Below are positions 58,614 through 64,000 of a stretch of 64,000 nucleotides of DNA, one piece after another. The notes beneath the pieces were generated by a model, which was given only the letters and a program-made list of their open reading frames with translations, was not told where the DNA came from and searched no databases. Every line of letters begins with the position of its first letter. The stretch's first letter is position 1. The stretch covers positions 1-64,000 of the forward strand of contig CAKRDZ010000019.1 in NCBI GenBank assembly GCA_934316845.1, given 5' to 3'. The position numbers and the translations under genes are program-made. The stretch is from an uncultured Eubacterium sp. (GTDB lineage: Bacteria > Bacillota > Clostridia > Lachnospirales > Lachnospiraceae).

Positions 58614-60872
58614 TTATTTTATGATCGTATTCAGTCTCAGCGCATTGGAAACCACGCAGAAACTGCTTAAGCTCATCGCTGCGGCGCCAAACATCGGATT
58701 CAGTGTGAATCCAAATGGGATTAGAAGTCCGGCTGCCAGCGGTATTCCGATGGTGTTATAGAAAAACGCCCAAAACAGGTTCTGATGGATATTGCGGAGT
58801 GTCTTGCGGCTGATCCGGATGGCCTGTGGCACATCGGACAGCCGGCTCTTCATCAATACGATCTCTGCCGCATCGATCGCCACATCGGTTCCTGCCCCGA
58901 TGGCGATACCAATGTTGGCCCTTGTCAATGCCGGTGCGTCGTTGATTCCGTCACCCACCATCGCCACTTCGCCTTTTTTACGAAGTTTGCGGACAACTGC
59001 CTCTTTTCCGTCCGGCAGTACCCCTGCGATCACTTCATCGACACCTGCCTGCTCACCGATGGCTTTTGCCGTGCGCTCATTGTCGCCGGTCAGCATGACA
59101 ACGCGGATTCCCATCTCTTTTAATTCACGGATGGCTTCTGCACTGTCTTCTTTCATCACGTCTGCTACTGCGATCATTCCCTGCAGCACACCGTCTTTCG
59201 CAAATAACAGCGGCGTTTTTCCTTCTTCTGCCAGTTTCTCCGCACGCCCTTTCACCGCGGCACTGACTTCTGACAAATTTTGGATATACGTAAAACTTCC
59301 ACCGACAAGCTTTGCCCGGTCGGCGACACGGACCGCTTCCAGTCCATTGCCCGGAAGTGCCTGAAATCCGGTTACTTCTTCGTTTTCCATGCCCTCTTCT
59401 TCTGCCTTTTGCAAAATGGCTTTCGCAAGAGGGTGTTCGCTTCCTTTTTCCAGAGAATATGCCATCTGTAAAAGTTGTTTTTCCGAAATGCCATCTGCCG
59501 GACAGATATCCGTCACTTTCGGTTCTCCGGCTGTGATCGTACCGGTTTTATCCAATGCCACGATTTTTACTTTTCCGGCTTCTTCCAGCGCCGCCGCATT
59601 TTTAAAGAGGATTCCTTTCTTTGCCGCGCGGCCGTTTCCAACCATGATCGCTACCGGTGTTGCAAGTCCGAGCGCACACGGGCAGCTGATTACGAGTACG
59701 GAAATTCCTCTGGCGATTGCAAAGCCAAATTCCCTGCCAAGGAGCATCCATACAATGGTCGTAATGACCGCGATCGAGATAACGACCGGTACAAATACGC
59801 CCGATACTTTGTCCGCAATCTTCGCGATTGGTGCCTTTGTCGCCGCTGCATCGCTTACCATCTGAATGATCTGCTGAAGTGTCGTATCTTCGCCGACACG
59901 AACCGCTTCACAGCGGAGCAGTCCCGACTGGTTCATTGTCGCCGCCGAAACTTCATCTCCTGCCGTCTTGTCCACCGGGATGCTTTCGCCGGTAAGTGCC
60001 GCCTCATTGACCGCACTGTTTCCTTCAAGGACAACGCCATCCACCGGAATACTCTCGCCCGGTCTTACCACAAAGACATCGCCCATTTTTACCTGTTCAA
60101 TCGGAATCTCCACTTCGTTTCCCTCGCGAATGACATTCGCTTTTTTCGGTGCCAGACGCATAAGACTTTTCAACGCATCGGTCGTCTTTCCCTTCGAATG
60201 GGCTTCCAGCATCTTTCCTACGGTAATGAGCGTAAGGATCATCGCCGCAGACTCAAAATAAAATTCCATCATATAGTGCATGATGGCAGCGTCATCTCCT
60301 GCCACCTGGGCAGCGGTCATCTCAAATAACGCAAAGGTGCTGTACAAAAAGGCTGCGGACGAACCGAGTGCCACCAGCGTATCCATATTCGGCGCGCGGT
60401 GCCACAAACTTTTAAATCCGGAGATAAAAAATTTCTGGTTGATCACCATAATGATGACCGTCAGCAATAACTGGGTCAGCCCCATCGCCACATGGTTATT
60501 GTCGTAAAAATGCGGAAGCGGCCAGCCCCACATCATATGTCCCATGGAAAAATACATGAGAATGATCAAAAATCCAAGAGACGCAAATAACCGCTTTTTT
60601 AATAACGGCGTATCGTGATCTTCCAATGCTTCTTCTGCTGCTTCCATCTGCCCGAACGCTCCTGCTGTCTCCGCGCCTTTTACCGACGCACCATATCCGG
60701 CATTCTGCACCGCCGCAATGATCGTCTCTTCCGATACACTGCCTTCGACGCCCATCGAATTGGTCAAAAGACTGACCGAGCAGGATGTCACTCCATCCAG
60801 TTTGGAAACTGCTTTTTCTACACGGCTGCTGCATGCGGCACAACTCATGCCTGTCACATTAAACTGTCGCAT
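58614..60872 (-). CDS. copA: Copper-exporting P1B-type ATPase
   Basis: A 752-residue P-type ATPase. It has one N-terminal heavy-metal domain (VTGMSCAACSSRVEKAV, CxxC). The ion-site motif SCPCALGLATP is of the Cu+ type, the phosphorylated Asp is in ALDKTGTITAGEP, the nucleotide-binding HP is in GSEHPLAKAI, and the hinge is MVGDGINDAPAL. The membrane segments, including the methionine/histidine-rich GHMMWGWPLPHF loop, match copper exporters. It lies 12 bases downstream of the copZ-like gene. Copper expulsion across the cytoplasmic membrane is well supported by the motif. Confidence 0.96.
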   Translation of the reverse strand: MRQFNVTGMSCAACSSRVEKAVSKLDGVTSCSVSLLTNSMGVEGSVSEETIIAAVQNAGYGASVKGAETAGAFGQMEAAEEALEDHDTPLLKKRLFASLGFLIILMYFSMGHMMWGWPLPHFYDNNHVAMGLTQLLLTVIIMVINQKFFISGFKSLWHRAPNMDTLVALGSSAAFLYSTFALFEMTAAQVAGDDAAIMHYMMEFYFESAAMILTLITVGKMLEAHSKGKTTDALKSLMRLAPKKANVIREGNEVEIPIEQVKMGDVFVVRPGESIPVDGVVLEGNSAVNEAALTGESIPVDKTAGDEVSAATMNQSGLLRCEAVRVGEDTTLQQIIQMVSDAAATKAPIAKIADKVSGVFVPVVISIAVITTIVWMLLGREFGFAIARGISVLVISCPCALGLATPVAIMVGNGRAAKKGILFKNAAALEEAGKVKIVALDKTGTITAGEPKVTDICPADGISEKQLLQMAYSLEKGSEHPLAKAILQKAEEEGMENEEVTGFQALPGNGLEAVRVADRAKLVGGSFTYIQNLSEVSAAVKGRAEKLAEEGKTPLLFAKDGVLQGMIAVADVMKEDSAEAIRELKEMGIRVVMLTGDNERTAKAIGEQAGVDEVIAGVLPDGKEAVVRKLRKKGEVAMVGDGINDAPALTRANIGIAIGAGTDVAIDAAEIVLMKSRLSDVPQAIRISRKTLRNIHQNLFWAFFYNTIGIPLAAGLLIPFGFTLNPMFGAAAMSLSSFCVVSNALRLNTIIK

Positions 60873-60884
60873 TGCCTCTTCCTC

Positions 60885-61139
60885 CTATTTGTGGAACAGG
60901 GAAAACTTCTTCTTTTCGTAAGGTTCCACTTCAATTTCAATGACTTTGTAGCCGATTTCAGCTACTTCCGCCTTCAATTTATCTTCGTCAAGTTTTTCCT
61001 CTGAAATGATCTGTGTCTCTGCTTTCTTATGAGAAGACGTCACTTCTTTGACATCAAACTTCTCCTGAATCATTTCATTCATGTGCTTTTCGCAGTTGCC
61101 ACACATCATACCTTCTACATCCATAATTGTTTTATACAT
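60885..61139 (-). CDS. copZ: Copper chaperone-like heavy-metal-associated protein
   Basis: An 84-residue HMA-domain protein. MDVEGMMCGNCEKHMNEMI carries the CxxC metal site, and VAEIGYKVIEIEVEPYEKKK closes the ferredoxin-like fold with a basic tail. It probably delivers Cu(I) to CopA encoded directly downstream. The metal motif MCGNC differs from the usual MxCxxC of CopZ in its N, so the affinity may vary. GAGG precedes the ATG, and the promoter contains a CsoR-type operator. Confidence 0.88.
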   Translation of the reverse strand: MYKTIMDVEGMMCGNCEKHMNEMIQEKFDVKEVTSSHKKAETQIISEEKLDEDKLKAEVAEIGYKVIEIEVEPYEKKKFSLFHK

Positions 61140-61191
61140 CGTTAATTCCTCCTGGCATTTAAAATAGTATTTCCACTTCTTCGCTTTCTAT

Positions 61192-61219
61192 ACTATACCC
61201 CTTGGGGGTATGTTGTCAA
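61192..61219 (-). promoter_or_regulatory. copZ-copA promoter with a CsoR-type operator
   Basis: TTGACA (61214-61219) and TATAGT (61192-61197) on the minus strand are 16 bases apart. ATACCCCTTGGGGGTAT (61195-61211), a perfect 7-3-7 palindrome of the kind known as a CsoR operator, fills the spacer. CsoR bound here would block polymerase; copper would release it. Confidence 0.8.
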
Positions 61220-61248
61220 GAGGATAAGTGATTATTTTTTTCTAAAAT

Positions 61249-61388
61249 TTTTCCCCTATGGGATTCCTTTCCGCTTGGGACCGCTTGCGCTTAGTGAACA
61301 CACGTAGCAGTTTCCGAGGACACAATACGTCCTCTGGAAACTGACGGTGTTCAAAATCCCGCTGCGGAAGGAATCCCATAGGGGAAAA
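61249..61388. repeat. Second palindromic element (140 bp) between copZ and csoR
   Basis: Terminal arms TTTTCCCCTATGGGATTCC (from 61249) and its complement ending at 61388 pair over 25 bases with one extra T. Inside, CAGTTTCC and GGAAACTG with GAGGAC/GTCCTC form a second hairpin near 61308-61343, and GCGCTT/GTGTT flanks it. It is unrelated in sequence to the GTAACTATTC family and encodes nothing. It fills much of the 341-base divergent gap. Confidence 0.85.
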
Positions 61389-61414
61389 CCAACATTACAG
61401 TAAAATAATAGCAC

Positions 61415-61443
61415 TTTACTTATGAATAAATTATGGGTATACT
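61415..61443 (+). promoter_or_regulatory. Candidate promoter of csoR
   Basis: TTTACT (61415-61420) and TATACT (61438-61443) are 17 bases apart, about 38 bases upstream of the csoR ATG. A GGGTATACTATAGG stretch at the -10 is a possible operator half-site, which I cannot confirm. Confidence 0.5.
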
Positions 61444-61480
61444 ATAGGTAAAATGTTTCAACTACAAGTGGAGGGTTATT

Positions 61481-61780
61481 ATGTCGGATAAGAATTGCTG
61501 TTGTCATAAAAAGTATCGTTCGGAGGAGGAAAAGAAGAAACTGATTCACCGCCTGAACCGCATTGAAGGGCAGATTCGTGGGCTGCGCGGGATGTTGGAA
61601 GACAATGCGTATTGTATGGATATTCTGGTACAGTCGTCTGCTGCTTCTGCGGCGCTGACTGCGTTTAACAGGGAGCTGCTCAGTACGCACATCGAAAGCT
61701 GTGTGGTGGATGGCATCCGTCAGGGAGACGATGAAAAAGTCGAAGAACTTCTGTCGATCTTGCAGAAAATGATAAAATAA
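61481..61780 (+). CDS. csoR: CsoR-type copper-sensing repressor
   Basis: A 99-residue all-helical regulator of the CsoR/RcnR (DUF156) family. RLNRIEGQIRGLRGMLEDN is the DNA-contacting helix. The Cu(I) ligands Cys-His-Cys are visible in YCMDILVQ and LLSTHIESCVV. The extra N-terminal cluster KNCCCHKK is unusual and could contribute metal binding. It is divergently transcribed from copZ-copA, whose promoter contains its predicted operator. GGAGGG is seen upstream of the ATG. Confidence 0.93.
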   Translation: MSDKNCCCHKKYRSEEEKKKLIHRLNRIEGQIRGLRGMLEDNAYCMDILVQSSAASAALTAFNRELLSTHIESCVVDGIRQGDDEKVEELLSILQKMIK

Positions 61781-61796
61781 GAAAACATGTATCATA

Positions 61797-61838
61797 ACAA
61801 GGGTACCTCATCACACCAGATAAGGTACCCTTGTTTTA
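61797..61838. terminator. Bidirectional terminator between csoR and glgA
   Basis: ACAAGGGTACCT (61797-61808) and AGGTACCCTTGT (61823-61834) form a perfect 12-bp stem, with TTTTA following on the plus strand and a T-rich flank (TGTTATGAT) on the minus strand. It separates the convergent csoR and glgA genes. Confidence 0.8.
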
Positions 61839-61856
61839 CTCTTCTATATGTATCCT

Positions 61857-63293
61857 CTACATACGATTATACAGATCCTGATATTTCTTCGCAGAATTTG
61901 CCCAGGAGAAATCCATCGCCATTCCACGGTCTATGATCTTATTCCAGTCACGTTTACGGTCAAAATAAATATGTTTCGCATAGCGGATTGTATTGAGCAT
62001 CTCATGTGCATTGTAATTGGCAAATGAGAATCCGGTTCCCTTACTCTCATATTCATTGTATGGCTCTACGGTATCTTTCAGACCGCCGGTCTCACGTACG
62101 ATCGGAACCGTACCATAACGAAGACTCATCAGCTGGCTCAAACCACATGGTTCAAACAGGGACGGCATCAAAAAGGCATCGCAGGAAGCATAAATCTTAT
62201 GCGAACGCTCATTGGAATAGAAAATATTTGCCGAAACACGCTCCGGATATTTCCAGGCGAAGTGGCGGAACAAATGTTCGTATTTTTCTTCTCCGGTTCC
62301 CAATACCACAAGCTGCGTATCCTCAGCACAGATTTCTTCAATTACATAATCGATCAGGTCAAATCCCTTCTGGTCTGTCAGACGGGAAACGATACCGATC
62401 ATAAATTTCTTGTCATCCTGTGCAAGTCCCAGTTCTTTTTGCAGCGCACGTTTATTTTTAATCTTTTCCTTGCGGAAGGTCCTCGCATCATAATGTGCCA
62501 CAATCATTGGATCGGTCGCCGGGTTGTACTCATCATAGTCGAGTCCATTGACAATTCCTGTCAGGCACGCAGAACGGGCATTCATCAAACCATCCAATTT
62601 TTCGCCGTAAAACGGTGTCTTGATCTCTTCTGCATACGTATCACTTACTGTCGTGATCTGATCCGCATAGACAAGTCCACCTTTCAGATAATTGGCATCT
62701 CCATAGGCTTCCAGTTTATCCGGTGTAAAATAATACGCATCCAGTCCCGTCGTATCCATGACTGTTTTCTTATCCCAGACTCCCTGGAATTTCAGATTAT
62801 GTATCGTCATGATCGATTTGATCCCGCGGAAAAATTCTCCCTGCTGGAACGAATCTTTCAAATATACCGGAATCAAGCCGGTCTGCCAGTCATGACAATG
62901 GATGATATCCGGGCGAAAACCGATAACCGGAAGCGCAGACAATGCCGCTTTACTAAAGAATGCAAATTTCTCAATGTCCTGATAAATCTCCCCATATGGA
63001 CGATTTCCACTAAAATAAAATTCATTATCAAGAAAATAAAATGTAACCCCCTGGTATTGCATCTGAAAAATACCGACATACTGTTTTCTCCAAGCAAGCT
63101 CCAGATAAAAATGTGTGCTAAATTCCATCTGATTTTTGTATTCTTCCGGAATCGAAACATACTTTGGTATCATAACACGTACATCAAATTCATTTTTATC
63201 AAAATACTTTGGAAGGGATCCCACTACATCAGCCAATCCTCCTGTTTTGATAAATGGTACACATTCGGATGCTACAAACAATACTTTTTTCAT
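61857..63293 (-). CDS. glgA: Glycogen synthase
   Basis: A 478-residue GT5 enzyme. The N-terminal KVLFVASECVPFIKTGGLAD with the ADP-glucose binding KTGGL, and DIIHCHDWQTGLIPVYL are conserved. The C-terminal GT-B domain has IGIVSRLTDQKGFDLI, FLMPSLFEPCGLSQL with the catalytic glutamate, and GGLKDTV. It elongates glycogen from ADP-glucose, complementing GlgP encoded elsewhere in the window. The ATG at 63293 has GGAGG five bases upstream; an in-frame start at 63305 lacks that. The ADP-glucose pyrophosphorylase genes are not seen. Confidence 0.95.
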   Translation of the reverse strand: MKKVLFVASECVPFIKTGGLADVVGSLPKYFDKNEFDVRVMIPKYVSIPEEYKNQMEFSTHFYLELAWRKQYVGIFQMQYQGVTFYFLDNEFYFSGNRPYGEIYQDIEKFAFFSKAALSALPVIGFRPDIIHCHDWQTGLIPVYLKDSFQQGEFFRGIKSIMTIHNLKFQGVWDKKTVMDTTGLDAYYFTPDKLEAYGDANYLKGGLVYADQITTVSDTYAEEIKTPFYGEKLDGLMNARSACLTGIVNGLDYDEYNPATDPMIVAHYDARTFRKEKIKNKRALQKELGLAQDDKKFMIGIVSRLTDQKGFDLIDYVIEEICAEDTQLVVLGTGEEKYEHLFRHFAWKYPERVSANIFYSNERSHKIYASCDAFLMPSLFEPCGLSQLMSLRYGTVPIVRETGGLKDTVEPYNEYESKGTGFSFANYNAHEMLNTIRYAKHIYFDRKRDWNKIIDRGMAMDFSWANSAKKYQDLYNRM

Positions 63294-63319
63294 ACATACC
63301 TCCATTCTGAAACGCCACT

Positions 63320-64000
63320 TTAGTCTTCCAGTGCCTGTTTCAAATCTGCGATAATATCTTCTACATTTTCAATTCCAACGGACAAACGAACCAGATCCGG
63401 TGCTACTCCTGCTGCCAGCAGTTCTTCATCGCTCATCTGTCGGTGCGTGGAAGATGCCGGATGTAAAACACACGTATGCGCATCTGCCACATGTGTCGCG
63501 ATCATCGCAATCTTTAATTTCGCCATAAATTTCTCGGCCGCTGCACGACCACCTTTCACACCAAAGGAAACGACTCCACACGTACCATTTGGCATGTATT
63601 TTTTCGCTATTTCGTAATATTTATTGCCCGGCAGTCCCGGATAATTTACCCAAGTTACATTTTCGTGAGCTTCCAAAAACTCTGCCACTTTCTGTGCATT
63701 TTCACAATGTCTCGGCATACGTACATGCAGGGACTCCAGACCAAGATTCAAAAGGAAGGAGTTCATCGGTGCCTGAATGGAACCAAGATCTCGCATAAGC
63801 TGCGCGGTCGCTTTCGTGATAAATGCGCCTTCCAGACCAAATTTTTCGGCATAGGTGATACCATGATAGGATTCATCCGGTGTCGTCAGTCCCGGAAATT
63901 TGTCTGCATGAGCAAACCAGTCAAATTTACCGGAATCTACGATACAGCCGCCGACAGCTGCATCATGTCCATCCATATACTTAGTCGTGGAATGCGTTAC
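63320..64000 (-). CDS. metY: O-acetylhomoserine sulfhydrylase (5' end outside window)
   Basis: The visible 226 residues are the C-terminal half of a Cys/Met metabolism PLP enzyme. The PLP-binding lysine is in HSTTKYMDGHDAAVGG at the window edge. SIQAPMNSFLLNLGLESLHV, VSFGVKGG and VLHPASSTHRQM with RLSVGIEN are typical of MetY/OAH sulfhydrylases rather than cystathionine synthases. It would make homocysteine (the MetE substrate) from O-acetylhomoserine and sulfide. The start and N-terminal half lie beyond position 64000. It is 26 bases upstream of glgA in the same direction. Confidence 0.9.
   Translation of the reverse strand, partial: VTHSTTKYMDGHDAAVGGCIVDSGKFDWFAHADKFPGLTTPDESYHGITYAEKFGLEGAFITKATAQLMRDLGSIQAPMNSFLLNLGLESLHVRMPRHCENAQKVAEFLEAHENVTWVNYPGLPGNKYYEIAKKYMPNGTCGVVSFGVKGGRAAAEKFMAKLKIAMIATHVADAHTCVLHPASSTHRQMSDEELLAAGVAPDLVRLSVGIENVEDIIADLKQALED

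Noticed and set aside
62199..63323. A 374-codon plus-strand frame opposite glgA.
   Set aside because: It is antisense to a complete glycogen synthase; the composition (Ile/Phe/Arg/Lys-rich) is that of a reverse-complement shadow.
1..64000. tRNA, rRNA or prophage genes.
   Set aside because: I saw no cloverleaf-like or rRNA-like segments, no integrase and no structural phage genes. A covariance search would be needed to exclude small RNAs.

Overview
The window looks like a chromosomal segment of a spore-forming, low-to-middle-GC member of the Clostridia, most likely a Lachnospiraceae (Blautia/Dorea/Ruminococcus-like gut anaerobe). The grounds are strong AGGAGG-type ribosome binding sites, a sporulation sigma factor of the SigK type beside a Csp-like germination protease, glycogen synthase and phosphorylase, and cell-surface families (DUF6311-, DUF6270- and DUF6273-like proteins) that I associate with that family. 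No tRNA, rRNA, prophage or CRISPR array was seen.

Layout. 1-8.6 kb: small accessory genes, nearly all on the minus strand (an AAA ATPase cut by the window edge, two GNAT acetyltransferases, a LUD protein, a Fic AMPylase with its own palindromic control region, and a run of small hydrolase, deaminase and zinc-ribbon genes). 8.6-39.3 kb: one very long minus-strand cell-surface polysaccharide locus of 22 genes. It starts at a promoter near 39.3 kb, has a second strong promoter at 37.15 kb, and ends at a hairpin near 8.64 kb. 39.3-47.2 kb: an intracellular-type subtilase, glycogen phosphorylase, membrane proteins, a transposase remnant and a large secreted protein with tandem DUF6273-like domains. 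47.2-49.1 kb: a 147-bp tandem array of hairpins, then a DeoR-family regulator. 49.1-51.4 kb: sigK overlapping a Csp-type subtilase. 51.4-64 kb: folA, hflX, a ZIP transporter, a YoaK-like protein with a LysR regulator, metE, the copA-copZ/csoR copper module, glgA and a 5'-truncated metY.

How the surface locus works. It encodes four nucleotide-activated building blocks: CDP-ribitol (TarI, TarJ); GDP-D-rhamnose (ManA, phosphohexomutase, ManC, Gmd, Rmd); CDP-glucose (RfbF), converted by RfbG and RfbH towards CDP-4-keto-3,6-dideoxyglucose; and, by inference, a two-carbon-branched CDP sugar of the yersiniose type, made by a thiamine-diphosphate enzyme and a short-chain reductase. Two fused CDP-polyol-phosphate transferases, two GT2 enzymes, a GtrA protein and three large multi-pass GT-C-like proteins would assemble and decorate the polymer. 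No flippase, ABC exporter or initiating sugar-phosphate transferase is present, so export must be encoded elsewhere.

The most unusual non-coding signal is a dispersed ~194-bp palindromic element with termini GTAACTATTCAGGA/TCCTGAATAGTTAC. It occurs three times, plus a 44-bp minimal form. Three of the four copies begin at the predicted transcription start of a gene, and a fourth supplies the stop codon of folA. A second, unrelated palindromic element lies between copZ and csoR.
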